The notes: a model not told the origin generated them from the sequence alone. A stretch of 64,000 bases of DNA from Thiotrichaceae bacterium (GCA_002401765.2 NVTY02000035.1:1-64000), one strand, 5' to 3'. Numbered from the stretch's first letter, positions 49,806 through 59,720 are shown. Numbers and translations: made by a program.

Positions 49806-50214
49806 GTTAAAGCTTACCTTTAAATAGATGATGCAGCACGCAAGCTATTAAAGGCAGACTTTAACACAGCGCAAGATAATGTCTATATGTAAGGTAGCGT
49901 TTAGCAACTCTGATAGCCAATGCTGATTTTCATACTTGAGAGCAGGTCGAAAAAAGCCGATTATTTCGATACGTCTGACTTAACCTGTCGGCCTGTCCGA
50001 CAGATTGAGCTCATTATCACCCCAACTTCTTCGCCGGGTCTTCAAATCAAAAGGGGCAGAGAGTGATTGATTTAACTTCCATGATGATCCAAAACGCCTT
50101 GATGCACTTAGGCATCATTTTCTAAAGTCGGAATTCTTGCCACTATGTTCGTAAGCTTATTGAAGATAAATGGTTTTTTCGTCGTTGGAATCATCGTCAA
50201 CACTAGATGTGAGT
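49806..50214. other. gene-free stretch upstream of the fic gene
   Basis: I see no gene here. The left end should hold the promoter of the cassette. A short inverted repeat CTGTCGG..CCGACAG lies near 49986-50005. Confidence 0.55.
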
Positions 50215-50297
50215 GGCCGTGAAGTGTTGCTTGCTGATTTGAAGGCAATTGATGCGCCTTCACATTTTAATAAGCATGAAGGTGCCATTCCGGCATA
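50215..50297 (+). pseudogene. third copy of the 274-aa gene's 3' end
   Basis: The last 25 codons of the 274-aa gene recur here in frame (LLADLKAIDAPSHFNKHEGA, IPA, stop at 50295-50297), followed by the same palindromic repeat as after the complete gene. The rest of the gene is missing. It directly precedes the convergent dctP end. Confidence 0.8.
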
Positions 50298-50330
50298 AGC
50301 TGGAACCCAGCTTTAATAGTGACCCAAAAT

Positions 50331-50358
50331 ATGGATCCCGGCCGCCGCCGGGATGACG
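50331..50358. repeat. dispersed GGATCCCGGC...GGGATGAC palindrome
   Basis: ATGGATCCCGGC and GCCGGGATGACG form an inverted repeat. It stands 34 bp past the third copy of the 274-aa gene end, the same spacing as at 38827. Confidence 0.7.
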
Positions 50359-50366
50359 GTACACCC

Positions 50367-51452
50367 TCAGCCCTTCAAAGCATTCGCATACGCCGCTTCA
50401 GAGATCTCACTCCACGCCGCGTTGTTTGCACTGAATTTGCTATAGGCCTCATGTACCCGTTTGAAGGTGGCATCCTTCGCCGCCTCTTCTGCCAGTACCT
50501 CTTTGGTAAAGCCGCGCAGGGTTGAGATCACCTCTTTTGGAAATGGCAGCACCTGCACTTTGTATTTATCTTTGAGCGTATTGAGCGCCCCCAGGTTTTT
50601 CGATTCAAATTCCGACAGCATCCACATGTTGCTGGCAGCGGCGGCGGTTTCAATGATCATCTGCAGTTCTTTTGCGAGACCGTTCCACGCCGCTTTGTTG
50701 ATGATCAGTTCAAGCGTTGGGCCAGGCTCATGCCAGCCAGGATAATAATAATATTTCGCGGCACGATAGAGACCCAGGCGTTGATCATGATAGGGGCCAA
50801 CCCATTCTGTTGCATCGATGATACCGCGTTCTAGTGCGGTATAAATTTCACCGCCCGACATCAAAACGGGATTCACACCGGCCTTTGCCATCACCTTGCC
50901 ACCCAGGCCAGGGATGCGCATCTTCAACCCTTTAAGGTCTGCGGAGGATTCAATCTTTTTGCGGAACCAACCGCCCATCTGCACCCCAGTATTGCCCATC
51001 GGAAACGGCACCAGGTTGCGCGGCTCATAGATTTCACGCCACAACTCAAGGCCACCGCCAGAATAGAGCCATGCGTTCATGCCCTGCGCATTCATGCCAA
51101 ACGGTACCGCGGTAAAAAACTGTGCGGCGGGAATCTTGCCCGCCCAGTAATAGGCTGCACCGTGGCCCATCTCAACCGTGCCCTGCGATACGGCATCAAA
51201 ACTCTGCAATGCGGGGATCAATTCACCGCCAGCAAAGACCTGTATATTAATCCGCCCACGACTCATGCGTTTCACATCTTTGGCGAATTTTTTAACCCCT
51301 TGATGGAAGATCGGAAAGTTAGGTGGCCAGGTGGTGACCAATTTCCAGTTAACCCGCTTTTTTGCGGCCAACACTGGCGTAGCACCGGCCATTGCAGCGC
51401 CTGCTACCAGCGAACCCGCACCAATTTTTTTAATAAAGCTACGACGATCCAT
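50367..51452 (-). CDS. dctP: TRAP transporter solute-binding protein (DctP family)
   Basis: The 361-residue periplasmic binding protein begins with a Tat signal (MDRRSFIKKIGAGSLVAGAA), implying export after folding. The DctP fold shows in SFDAVSQGTVEMGHGAAYYW, KGLKMRIPG with the Arg that binds a carboxylate, and ALERGIIDATEWVGPYHD. Substrates of this family are usually organic acids. The DctQ and DctM membrane subunits are not adjacent, so it is an orphan. AAGGT precedes the ATG. Confidence 0.93.
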   Translation of the reverse strand: MDRRSFIKKIGAGSLVAGAAMAGATPVLAAKKRVNWKLVTTWPPNFPIFHQGVKKFAKDVKRMSRGRINIQVFAGGELIPALQSFDAVSQGTVEMGHGAAYYWAGKIPAAQFFTAVPFGMNAQGMNAWLYSGGGLELWREIYEPRNLVPFPMGNTGVQMGGWFRKKIESSADLKGLKMRIPGLGGKVMAKAGVNPVLMSGGEIYTALERGIIDATEWVGPYHDQRLGLYRAAKYYYYPGWHEPGPTLELIINKAAWNGLAKELQMIIETAAAASNMWMLSEFESKNLGALNTLKDKYKVQVLPFPKEVISTLRGFTKEVLAEEAAKDATFKRVHEAYSKFSANNAAWSEISEAAYANALKG

Positions 51453-51532
51453 AGTGTTCTACCTTATTATTGTTGTAAAAACTACACCGTATCGTAACTA
51501 CTCAGCGAGTAGTCAAAATTAACAGTGACTGC

Positions 51533-53710
51533 TCAGATCGCATCTAACTTGGCATATGCAACCACTAACCATTTACTGCCCGCACCTTTAAAATTAATCT
51601 GCACCCGCGCGCCATTGCCCTGGCCTTCGTAGCCCAGTACAACCCCTTCACCAAATTTTGCATGGCTAACGCGCTGTCCAAGATTTAACCCTGTCGGCGC
51701 ATCTTCTTTCGGTGTTTTAAAAGTACTCTTAGGCACTGATTTGGCGACATGGCTATAACTCGCCTTGGGGCGAATCTCTTCGACCAGTTCACTCGGAATC
51801 TCTGCAATAAAACGGGATACCGGTTGATAGGTCTCGCTGCCATAGAGACGACGTGTTTCGGCGTAGGTCATATAAAGGTGTTTTTTTGCGCGCGTAATAC
51901 CGACATAGCAGAGACGACGCTCTTCTTCTAAGCGATTACCTTCCTGTAACGACATCTTATGCGGGAAGAGCCCTTCTTCCATGCCGCATAAAAAGACCAG
52001 TGGAAACTCCAAGCCTTTGGCGGTATGCAAGGTCATCAACTGCACACAATCGTCATCGGCCTCGCCCTGACCCTCACCCGACTCCAATACCGCATGAACC
52101 AAAAATGCCTGTAGTGGCGACAGCTCTATCTCGTCATCGCTACTATCGTAATCGAACTGACGTGCTGCGGTGATTAACTCTTCCAGATTCTCTAATCGTG
52201 ATTGTGCCTTTTCACCTTTCTCTTTTTGATGATGCTCAATCAGGCCACTCTGTTTAATCACATGATCAATCTGCTCATGCAGTTCGATACCTTTACAACC
52301 CGCCTCTAGCTCATCGATCAGGCACAAAAATGCGATCAAGGCATTACTGCCGCGTGCCGCCAGTTGCCCACTATTAGCCACTGCTATCGCAGAATCCCAC
52401 AGTGATAAATTATGATCACGCGCATGTTGGCGCACCGTATCAACGGAACGGTCACCAATACCGCGCGTGGGGGTGTTCACCACCCGTTCAAATGACGGAT
52501 CGTCATGTCGATTATCACTCAGGCGTAGATAGGCGAGGGTGTTTTTAATCTCGGCACGTTCGAAAAATCGCTGGCCACCATAGATACGGTAAGGCAAACC
52601 AGCGGCGATTAACTCCGCTTCAAGCAGGCGCGACTGAGCATTCGAGCGGTAGAGAATCGCGCTGTCACGACGTAATTCACCTTGCTCTTGCCATGCCTTC
52701 AGTTTGTTGACGATGAAACGTGCCTCATCAAAATCATTAAAGGCGGCGTAGAGTTGAATCGGCTCGCCCTTACTGCCATCGGTCCAGAGCTTTTTACCGA
52801 GGCGACCGGTGTTGTTTTCGATCAAGGCATTGGCAGCCGACAGGATTGTTTCAGTTGAGCGGTAGTTCTGCTCAAGTCGGAACATCTGTGCGTTAACATA
52901 ATCGGTGGTAAAACGTTGCAGGTTTTCAATCTGTGCCCCGCGCCAGCCGTAGATCGACTGATCATCATCACCCACCACAAAAATATGATTGTTGGCACCG
53001 GTCACCAGTTGCAACCAGGCGTACTGGATAGCGTTAGTATCCTGAAACTCATCGACCAGAATATGCCTAAAGCGCGCCTGATAATGGGCAAGGATCTCGG
53101 GCTTATTGCGCCACAGCTCCAGTGCGCGCAGCAGCAGCTCGGCAAAATCGATCACACCCGCGCGTTCACACGCCGCTTCGTAACCCTGATAGATGCGGAT
53201 CATCTGGCGCTGATAGTTGTCACCGCGATCATCGATATGTTTGGCACGCAGCCCCTCATCTTTTTTATTGTTGATGTACCACTGCGCCTGCTTGGGTGGC
53301 CACTGCTCTTCGTCGATATCCATCGCGCGCATCACCCGTCGCACCACGCGGTATTGGTCATCACTATCGAGGATCTGAAAGGCCTCCGGCAAACCGGCAT
53401 CTTTCCAGTGGGCGCGTAGCAGGCGATGGGCGAGGCCATGAAAGGTACCGACCCACATGCCACGCGCGGGCATTTGCAGCAGGTCTTCAATCCGACCGCG
53501 CATCTCAGCCGCCGCTTTATTGGTGAAGGTGACCGCCATAATACTAAACGGCGAGGCCCCCTCGGCCTGAATCAGCCAGGCAATACGATGCACCAGCACG
53601 CGTGTTTTGCCGCTACCAGCACCGGCTAGCACCAGCATATTGCCCGGCGGTGCGGCAACCGCTTCACGCTGGGCGTCGTTCAAGGGGTCAATAATATAGG
53701 TAACATCCAT
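51533..53710 (-). CDS. uvrD: DNA helicase II (UvrD)
   Basis: The 725-residue SF1A helicase unwinds DNA 3' to 5' in nucleotide-excision and mismatch repair. Motifs in order are LAGAGSGKTRVLVHR (Walker A), VDEFQDTN, GDDDQSIYGWRGA, LEQNYRST, TLHTAKGLEFPLVFLCGMEEG and ITRAKKHLYM. The C-terminal Tudor-like end binds RNA polymerase in homologues. Start is ATG 53710; a TTG six codons earlier is unlikely. Confidence 0.97.
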   Translation of the reverse strand: MDVTYIIDPLNDAQREAVAAPPGNMLVLAGAGSGKTRVLVHRIAWLIQAEGASPFSIMAVTFTNKAAAEMRGRIEDLLQMPARGMWVGTFHGLAHRLLRAHWKDAGLPEAFQILDSDDQYRVVRRVMRAMDIDEEQWPPKQAQWYINNKKDEGLRAKHIDDRGDNYQRQMIRIYQGYEAACERAGVIDFAELLLRALELWRNKPEILAHYQARFRHILVDEFQDTNAIQYAWLQLVTGANNHIFVVGDDDQSIYGWRGAQIENLQRFTTDYVNAQMFRLEQNYRSTETILSAANALIENNTGRLGKKLWTDGSKGEPIQLYAAFNDFDEARFIVNKLKAWQEQGELRRDSAILYRSNAQSRLLEAELIAAGLPYRIYGGQRFFERAEIKNTLAYLRLSDNRHDDPSFERVVNTPTRGIGDRSVDTVRQHARDHNLSLWDSAIAVANSGQLAARGSNALIAFLCLIDELEAGCKGIELHEQIDHVIKQSGLIEHHQKEKGEKAQSRLENLEELITAARQFDYDSSDDEIELSPLQAFLVHAVLESGEGQGEADDDCVQLMTLHTAKGLEFPLVFLCGMEEGLFPHKMSLQEGNRLEEERRLCYVGITRAKKHLYMTYAETRRLYGSETYQPVSRFIAEIPSELVEEIRPKASYSHVAKSVPKSTFKTPKEDAPTGLNLGQRVSHAKFGEGVVLGYEGQGNGARVQINFKGAGSKWLVVAYAKLDAI

Positions 53711-53766
53711 GGGCGGTGATCTTAGCAAATTTGAAGGTGGAACAGGGGGAATCGAGCAACGATCAA

Positions 53767-54117
53767 CTAGCGACTGCGCTTGCCGATTGAATCGATTGAG
53801 ACGGCAACGCTGCCATTCTCATCAACTGGGGTGGTCGGTGCTTCAAGGATCACGCCCGTCATATCGCATCCGTCTGTAATAGCCCCAGCAAGATCAGCCC
53901 CCACCAAATTGGCATGGGAGAGATTGGCTCCAGTCAGATTCACCATCCGCAGGTCGGCATTGGATAGATCAGCATGACTGAGGTTCACTTCACGCAGATC
54001 CGTCTGAATCAGATTTGCCTCTTTAAGTACCGCTTTTGAGAGATCAAGGCCTTTAAAGCTTTCGCCATCGTGAGAAAAGAGCTTGGTAAAACCTTTTTTA
54101 TCGTAGATATGGATCAT
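53767..54117 (-). CDS. pentapeptide-repeat protein
   Basis: The 116-residue protein has about ten A(D/N)LxX repeats between residues 25 and 92 (ADLSNADLRMVNLTGANLSH), which form a right-handed quadrilateral beta helix. Some such proteins protect DNA gyrase; no target can be inferred here. The frame is open upstream of the ATG to about 54180, but no other start codon is seen. Confidence 0.85.
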   Translation of the reverse strand: MIHIYDKKGFTKLFSHDGESFKGLDLSKAVLKEANLIQTDLREVNLSHADLSNADLRMVNLTGANLSHANLVGADLAGAITDGCDMTGVILEAPTTPVDENGSVAVSIDSIGKRSR

Positions 54118-54490
54118 CTGTGGTTCCGAGTCACCATCATTGGTGCAAGTAGTGATGATACCTGTTTTTTTGACTTGTTGCCGTACCCGTTATTCATCAG
54201 CCATTCAATCGCGGTGCGACAACCAGCACTACGGCTGCGAATAGCGATCCACTTTACAGGCATGCTGATTCTAAACAAATAGAATTGGTGCAGATCAAAG
54301 CACCCTTGTTGATCGGCAAAAAATTATCAATGACCCGTCGTCAGAAAGCACCGGACAAGCCAGTGCTTTCTGAATGAGCGGGTCTTTTTTACATAGAAAA
54401 TTGACCGCACCAGGTGGTGTTTCCGTACACCGCACGGGAGTCTCAGAGCAGAATTAGAGACTCACCATTCCATGAAATGGTTTTTCACCT
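54118..54490. other. stretch with a plus-strand terminator and no clear gene
   Basis: No gene is supported. A 49-codon minus-strand frame (about 54115-54263) overlaps the pentapeptide start by four bases, but resembles nothing. The strong terminator-like hairpin at 54332-54390 is listed separately. Confidence 0.5.
54332..54390 (+). terminator. orphan Rho-independent terminator
   Basis: Outer arms GACCCG (54332-54337) and CGGGTC (54379-54384) and inner arms CAGAAAGCAC (54342-54351) and GTGCTTTCTG (54363-54372) form a two-stage stem, followed by six T residues. It points to plus-strand transcription although no plus-strand gene lies upstream. A small RNA or a lost gene would explain it. Confidence 0.75.
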
Positions 54491-54727
54491 TTAATCACCA
54501 GACTCCGTCTCAAATTTGGCGAATTCGGCCTCTTCCAGTTTACCATCCATATTAATGTCCAAGACAACCCACTGCTCAGATAGCGCTGGCACAACGGCAG
54601 CCTCTGTTCTGTCAATGGTTCCACTGCTATTGGTATCGAGTTCGCTAAAGCTCTTATCGTCACCTGCCCAGGCCGCACCTGCGGCAACAGTAAAAGCCAA
54701 TCCAGCTAAAAAATGTTTCATATTCAT
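54491..54727 (-). CDS. secreted EF-hand protein
   Basis: The 78-residue product has a signal peptide (MNMKHFLAGLAFTVAAGAAWA) and two EF-hand loops, DTNSSGTIDRTE and DINMDGKLEEAE, so it should bind calcium in the periplasm or outside. AGGA stands seven bases before the ATG. Function otherwise unknown. Confidence 0.82.
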   Translation of the reverse strand: MNMKHFLAGLAFTVAAGAAWAGDDKSFSELDTNSSGTIDRTEAAVVPALSEQWVVLDINMDGKLEEAEFAKFETESGD

Positions 54728-55049
54728 AACGCAATCCTTTTCCGTTTTCTTTTAGAGTTTAGGCAAGATAACTCACCTATGCTAGTTCATCTAGTCTTTT
54801 GGCCGTAGCCGCATGACCGTTAACAACTACCAAGCATAAATCGTGCCATATACATATATATCAAATAAATTCAATAGGTTACCCAATAACTGGCAGCGAG
54901 GCATGGCTCTGATAGCCGATATTAACTGTCGCTTTAGACAGACAACTTTTTCCGCTTTAAACAAAAAATTTATTATAAACAGCAAGTTAGCTATGTCATC
55001 AATTAGCGACAGATGCGGCTAATTCAAAGGATCAAGCGAAGAGTGATGC
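54728..55049. other. AT-rich gap between the EF-hand and aspartic-protease genes
   Basis: I see no gene, repeat or RNA here. The left end should hold the EF-hand promoter. Confidence 0.6.
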
Positions 55050-55547
55050 TTATCGCAGCGTACTCACCGCCGCTGTGATGCAACTAGAAAACGTCAGTTG
55101 AGGGGGGTCAAAGGAGAAAGTGAAGCTACCCACCTTGCGCAGCCCACTGAGACCCAAAATATGGCGCGTGCGACCAGGAAACACTGCTGCTTCTATATCA
55201 CGCAGTTCACAGTCGTCACCCAGGCGAATCGCATCGATACGGTACACAGCCACTCGCGTGCGCTGGCCGTTGGCAAGGGTGCCCATCAGGTTTTTAACAA
55301 AGCTGACCTTCCCTTTCTCCTGTAGGACTGCCAGGCTATTCTCATCAATGGTATTGTAACTGGAACCGGTATCGACGAGAAAGTCGACAGCACCAAGCCC
55401 CATGATTTCGCCCCGTATATAAAAGGTTTTAGCGCCCTTTTCCACCATAGGCACAACATAGCTCGGCGGTAATGCCAATGCCATTGGCATACCGGCCACA
55501 GTAAACAGCAGCAAGCCAGATAAGATTCGGTTTGCTAATATCACCAT
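55050..55547 (-). CDS. retropepsin-like aspartic protease
   Basis: The 165-residue product has an N-terminal signal sequence (RILSGLLLFTVAGMPMALA) and a single retropepsin domain with the catalytic loop FLVDTGSSYNTI near residue 57 and HILGLSGLRKVG near the end, the hydrophobic-hydrophobic-Gly motif. Such domains act as dimers. It is probably periplasmic. Substrate unknown. Confidence 0.82.
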   Translation of the reverse strand: MVILANRILSGLLLFTVAGMPMALALPPSYVVPMVEKGAKTFYIRGEIMGLGAVDFLVDTGSSYNTIDENSLAVLQEKGKVSFVKNLMGTLANGQRTRVAVYRIDAIRLGDDCELRDIEAAVFPGRTRHILGLSGLRKVGSFTFSFDPPQLTFSSCITAAVSTLR

Positions 55548-55659
55548 TTATTCTCCCATTGTGTTGCACAACGCCGCCACTGTACAGATCTCGTCAATAG
55601 CTTAACGACCCAAGCAGGGCGATCTTAAGCAAATAGTAAGGAGATACTCGTGGGAACTA

Positions 55660-57021
55660 CTAAGCACTCTGTTTGTGGCGAAACAGTGCTGGCTCCAGTT
55701 GATGGCGGTGCAATAACTTATAAAAATCGGTGCGGTTGCGCTGTGCCAGGCGAGCGGCCTGACATACGTTACCGCGAGTCATCTGTAGAACCTGCACCAG
55801 ATAGTCACGCTCAAACTGGCTCACCGCCTCACCCAGCGGCAACATTTCCTTGCCTTTGCCACGCAAAGCCCGCTGTACCAGGCTAGCAGAAATTACGGGG
55901 GTGGCCGTCAATGCCGAGACCTGCTCGACCACGTTAAGCAATTGACGGATATTCCCCTGCCAGGGAGCCGCCATAAGCCGTTCCATCGCCTCGCGAGAGA
56001 AGGAGCCTACAATGCAATTTTTACTACGCTGCTGCAGTTGATGCAGGAAGTGATTAGCGAGCAATGGAATGTCTTCGCAGCGTTCGGCCAGCACCGGTAA
56101 CTCCAGCATGATGACATTGAGTCGATAGTAAAGGTCTTCACGGAACTGACGCTCATCAATAGCGGCCTCAAGATCTCGATGAGTGGCAGAGATAATCCGT
56201 ACATCCACCGGCAGTGACTGGGTCATCCCCACAGGCCTCACCTCACCTTCCTGTAACACGCGCAGCAGCTTGGCCTGAAATTCCAGCGGCATGTCACCAA
56301 TTTCATCCAGAAACAAAGTACCACCGTCGGCGGCTTCAAACAGGCCGGCATGGTTGCGGTCGGCACCTGTAAAGGCCCCTTTACGGTGGCCGAACAGCTC
56401 CGATTCCAGCAGCGCTTCGGGAATGGCAGCACAATTGATCGCGACAAATGGCCCCTCGCGGCGTGGACTGGCACTGTGCACGGCTCGTGCCAGGCTCTCC
56501 TTGCCAGTACCGCTCTCGCCGTGGATGATAATACTAACGTCCGTCTGCGCGACCCGCCAGCTCTGCTTGAGTAGCTCCTCCATGCACGGGCTGGCAGTGA
56601 TGATTTCACGCCGCCACTGCGCATCGCTGGCGGTATCATCATCATTTTGTGGGTAGCTGTGACGCTGCGCAGCTGAGATGTTATCCAGTAGCTGCTGGCT
56701 GTCAAACGGCTTGGTGAGGTAGCTGAACACACCTTTTTGGGTCGCATCCACGGCGTCAGGAATAGTCCCGTGAGCCGTGAGAATAATCACCGGCAGCGAA
56801 GGATAACGTGCATGGACCTCATTGAATAGCGCCAACCCATCCATTCCGTCCATACGAAGATCGGTAATGATCAGCTGTGGTTGAAAGGTGGGCAAGCGGG
56901 CAAGCGCCTGGCGACCATTGCCGGCCGTGTCCACCACAAATCCACTGGCTTTGAGACGCATCGACAACAGTTTCAGTAGACTGACATCATCATCAACTAG
57001 TAATATTTTATTTTGGTTCAT
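55660..57021 (-). CDS. glrR: sigma-54-dependent response regulator GlrR
   Basis: The 453-residue regulator has a receiver domain (Asp10, Asp11, phosphoacceptor Asp54, Lys in LTKPF), an AAA+ domain with GESGTGKE and the sigma-54 contact loop GAFTGA, and a C-terminal Fis-type helix-turn-helix. In enterobacteria GlrR controls the small RNA glmY, which governs glmS. Its start overlaps the qseG end by 14 bp. AGGA lies 6 bases before the ATG. Confidence 0.93.
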   Translation of the reverse strand: MNQNKILLVDDDVSLLKLLSMRLKASGFVVDTAGNGRQALARLPTFQPQLIITDLRMDGMDGLALFNEVHARYPSLPVIILTAHGTIPDAVDATQKGVFSYLTKPFDSQQLLDNISAAQRHSYPQNDDDTASDAQWRREIITASPCMEELLKQSWRVAQTDVSIIIHGESGTGKESLARAVHSASPRREGPFVAINCAAIPEALLESELFGHRKGAFTGADRNHAGLFEAADGGTLFLDEIGDMPLEFQAKLLRVLQEGEVRPVGMTQSLPVDVRIISATHRDLEAAIDERQFREDLYYRLNVIMLELPVLAERCEDIPLLANHFLHQLQQRSKNCIVGSFSREAMERLMAAPWQGNIRQLLNVVEQVSALTATPVISASLVQRALRGKGKEMLPLGEAVSQFERDYLVQVLQMTRGNVCQAARLAQRNRTDFYKLLHRHQLEPALFRHKQSA

Positions 57022-57622
57022 GATTTTTCCTGTCCGTCTCTGGATTGAGATTCACACCTACACCGGCACGCTCTTTGTCATTGATATCCTGTTCGATAGA
57101 TTTTAACTGCTCCAACTGTGAGCGCAGCACCCCCAGCTGATGACGCAGCGTAGCGACGTCGCTACGCCCTTGTTTAAGTCGTTGCTGCAGCGCACGTCCC
57201 GTTGCACGCAAGCGGTTACGCTCATCAATCTCCTCGACTAGCAGCAGGGCCAAGCCGCGTGCGGGGTGTTGACTCTCAACGGAATCGCGCAAAATGACGG
57301 CCAGTAGACTAAGCGCCCTCTCATCATCCTGATAGGCGGTGCCTGGGCGACTCAGCATTAGTGTCAGACGCAGTGGACTACAGGCCTCATTATTCTCCAC
57401 AACATCCGCACGCAGTGCTTGCAATATCTCTCTCTGTGGCAGATCTGAGAGTCGAGAAATAGCAGCATAAAATTTCAGTACGTTGCCACATGGCCCTTCC
57501 AATGACGCTTGCGGTGACGCATCTGTTGACAATGGCAATTGAGCGCAAGCCGTCAACAAAGCTGCGCTGATGATCACGATTGCATATCGGCGTAGAATTG
57601 TTTGCGCCATACCTTTAAACAC
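57008..57622 (-). CDS. qseG: QseG-like lipoprotein
   Basis: The product is a lipoprotein (lipobox LLTAC) with a C-terminal coiled coil (LRHQLGVLRSQLEQLKSIEQ). It lies between the kinase and the regulator, as qseG does. I choose GTG 57622 because AGGAG stands six bases upstream; it overlaps the glrK stop. An ATG at 57610 is possible but has the ribosome site too far or too near. In enterobacteria QseG aids the kinase from the outer membrane. Confidence 0.8.
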   Translation of the reverse strand: MFKGMAQTILRRYAIVIISAALLTACAQLPLSTDASPQASLEGPCGNVLKFYAAISRLSDLPQREILQALRADVVENNEACSPLRLTLMLSRPGTAYQDDERALSLLAVILRDSVESQHPARGLALLLVEEIDERNRLRATGRALQQRLKQGRSDVATLRHQLGVLRSQLEQLKSIEQDINDKERAGVGVNLNPETDRKNHEPK

Positions 57623-59081
57623 TACTGTCTCCTGTGCTGTGCAAGGGCAGGGTAACACGTAGATACGCGCCACCCTCTGAATCCTGCACCTCGATACTGC
57701 CACCATGCAGCCGAGCATAGCGCTGCGCGATTGCCAGGCCCAACCCGGTTCCTTTGACATGACCACGAGCCAGTTGTGGGCCCTGAAAAAAGGGTTCGAA
57801 GATCTGTCTGCTCAGCGCTTTATCGATACCAGGGCCATCATCGAGCACCTCTATACAGGCCTGCTCATCCTCTTGCCACAGCCGTAACTGCACCTGTCCA
57901 CCCCGCGGCGAATATTTGATTGCATTGGACAACAGATTGTCCAGCAAAGTGCGTACCTGTTCACGCTCGCCATACAAATTGACCGACTGCAACGTGGTGA
58001 GCACCTCTATACCACGCGCACGCAGCGCCAAACGGTGTTTGTCGATAATTTCTGGCAACAGCGTATGCAGGGCGATAATCTCCTGATGCTGTAGCGCCTC
58101 CTGGGCCAGAGCCGCATCAAAATTGAGTAAAGCCTCTACCTGCGCCTGCAGTTGCAAGCTGTTATCACGCAGGATATCCGCCACCTCGCGCTGCTCGTCA
58201 TTCAAACTGCCCACCACCTCGTCACGCAACAACTCCGCCCCTTCGCGTAATGAGGTAAGGGGGGTTTTCAACTCGTGAGAGACATGATGCAGGAAGAGCC
58301 GTTTCTGCTCATCCAGCTCAGAGAGGCGTAGACGCAACCAGTCCAGATGCTCACCTAGTTCGCGGATGTCCTGCGGACCACTCACCGTCACTACAGTACT
58401 GAACTCACCGGCTCCCAGGTGGCGAATAGCGGCGCCGAGGTGGCGCAGTGGGCGGTTAATCAAGACACTAAAGATCACGGCAAGGATCAGCGCCAGCGGG
58501 ATCAGCGCCAACGCCTGTAACAGCAACAGGCGCTGCACCTGCGTCACCTGCCGTGTCATCTGGTTGCTCTGCGCAGAGATCAACTGTGTCACTTCAAAAG
58601 GGATAGTCTGTGCCAGGCGGGTTAAATCGTGTTGTTTCGTCAACGGCGCAGCCGTTTCCTGTGAAAGCCCGTCGGCGACCGTACGCAACTGCTGGTAGAG
58701 CAGTTTTTCGTGTTCGTGTATTTGCCTCAACCGCGCTAATAGCACCTCACCCGGCACTAAGGTCTCTCCGGGTACCACCGCCTTAAGGCGGGACATCGCC
58801 TCATTTAATTGCCCGCGCTGATCTTCATAACGCTGCAACACTGTCGGATCGTGCAGCACCCAATACTGACCGGAGCTACGCTCCAGGTTCAACACCTGGG
58901 CCATGATAATACGTCCAGCTGCCACCGCCTGGGTCGAGTCATGCACCGCAAGCTGCATCTGTGCCGACAGTTTATCGATGCGAATAAACGTATTTACCAG
59001 CGCGACCGAAGGCGGTAGCGCTGCAAGAAAGAAACCGATCAACGCTAACTGAAAGATCGAGGTGGGTAAGGTTAGCCGCAT
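57615..59081 (-). CDS. glrK: sensor histidine kinase GlrK
   Basis: The 488-residue kinase has a membrane helix at about 10-30, a periplasmic region of about 160 residues, a second membrane helix (LALIPLALILAVIFSVLI), a HAMP domain, the phospho-acceptor His in HHVSHELKTPLTSL, and an ATPase domain with NLLSNAIKYSP, DDGPGI and GTGLGLAI. It heads the glrK-qseG-glrR operon. Confidence 0.93.
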   Translation of the reverse strand: MRLTLPTSIFQLALIGFFLAALPPSVALVNTFIRIDKLSAQMQLAVHDSTQAVAAGRIIMAQVLNLERSSGQYWVLHDPTVLQRYEDQRGQLNEAMSRLKAVVPGETLVPGEVLLARLRQIHEHEKLLYQQLRTVADGLSQETAAPLTKQHDLTRLAQTIPFEVTQLISAQSNQMTRQVTQVQRLLLLQALALIPLALILAVIFSVLINRPLRHLGAAIRHLGAGEFSTVVTVSGPQDIRELGEHLDWLRLRLSELDEQKRLFLHHVSHELKTPLTSLREGAELLRDEVVGSLNDEQREVADILRDNSLQLQAQVEALLNFDAALAQEALQHQEIIALHTLLPEIIDKHRLALRARGIEVLTTLQSVNLYGEREQVRTLLDNLLSNAIKYSPRGGQVQLRLWQEDEQACIEVLDDGPGIDKALSRQIFEPFFQGPQLARGHVKGTGLGLAIAQRYARLHGGSIEVQDSEGGAYLRVTLPLHSTGDSSV

Positions 59082-59268
59082 AACGTTCCTCTAAGGTCTC
59101 TCTGTTGCCAGAGTCTCACCGCTATCACCTGCAAACCTTATGCTCCAGCGGCCACCGCCCAAAGTGACTACATTACTAAAAGGTATCAAGGGCTCGCGAT
59201 TGACATTGCACCGAATAGTAGCGAACGTCAATGCTCACATCATCACTAGATGAACCAGCACTGGGTTC

Positions 59269-59545
59269 TTAGCGCGCCTTTATGAAGTCCAACCCGACAT
59301 AAGCGCATTTCTGCCGCGCAACCCAGCCGCTGTTTTTGATCGCATCTTCGCTCGCATGTCCACTGATCAAACGATTAATCACCACCACATTTAAAGGCAT
59401 CATTAACCGACAATGTCTCGACCACGTTAGCAGGAGAGGAGGGCGCTGAATCGTAAACCACACCACGATGATCGATGCCAAAAACACCATTTTTCGCCCA
59501 TGCGCAAATAATCTGTTTATCGGGGAATGCCTGCTACAGTGCTTG
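59269..59545 (-). pseudogene. ketohexokinase-like (PfkB) pseudogene, 3' part
   Basis: The minus strand in two frames gives QAFPDKQIICAWAKNGVFGI, then DSAPSSPANVVETLSVNDAF, then GGVINRLISGHASEDAIKN and WVARQKCAYVGLDFIK. These follow one another as in the C-terminal half of ketohexokinase-type PfkB kinases (CAW.., VVDTLGAGD, KCG.QG). The GAGD active site has become SVND, a frameshift lies near 59395 and a stop near 59535. Confidence 0.72.
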
Positions 59546-59604
59546 AAGGATTTTTTTCTTTGAGAAGGCGTCTTACTTTCTTTATTGTCGATTCGACATC
59601 AACG

Positions 59605-59720
59605 TCTTTTGAGGTCAAAATAATGTGCCTATGTCATCGCCAAACAAGGCGACAGATTGGTTGCCTGGAAGAAAGGCTTTAATCGCCTCAATCGTGTCTA
59701 AATTCTTTATCGTCATAATC
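59605..59720 (-). pseudogene. transposase N-terminal fragment
   Basis: The minus-strand frame MTIKNLDTIEAIKAFLPGNQ followed by SVALFGDD resembles the first 40 residues of a family of integrase-core transposases that begin with an LDTIEAI..FL.G.Q.V motif. A stop follows at once. On its outer side stand two copies of AGGCTCATTTCAT (59760-59772 and 59792-59804), possible element ends. Confidence 0.55.

Noticed and set aside
52916-53419. Open frame of 167 codons on the plus strand
   Set aside because: It is antisense to uvrD, which has all its motifs.
54885-54920. Possible sigma-54 promoter (TGGC...GGCT)
   Set aside because: The GG-to-GC spacing is wrong for a -24/-12 element.
59269-59490. Open minus-strand frame of 73 codons read as a small gene
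   Set aside because: Its second half matches a ketohexokinase-like C terminus only when joined to a different frame upstream, so it is part of a pseudogene.
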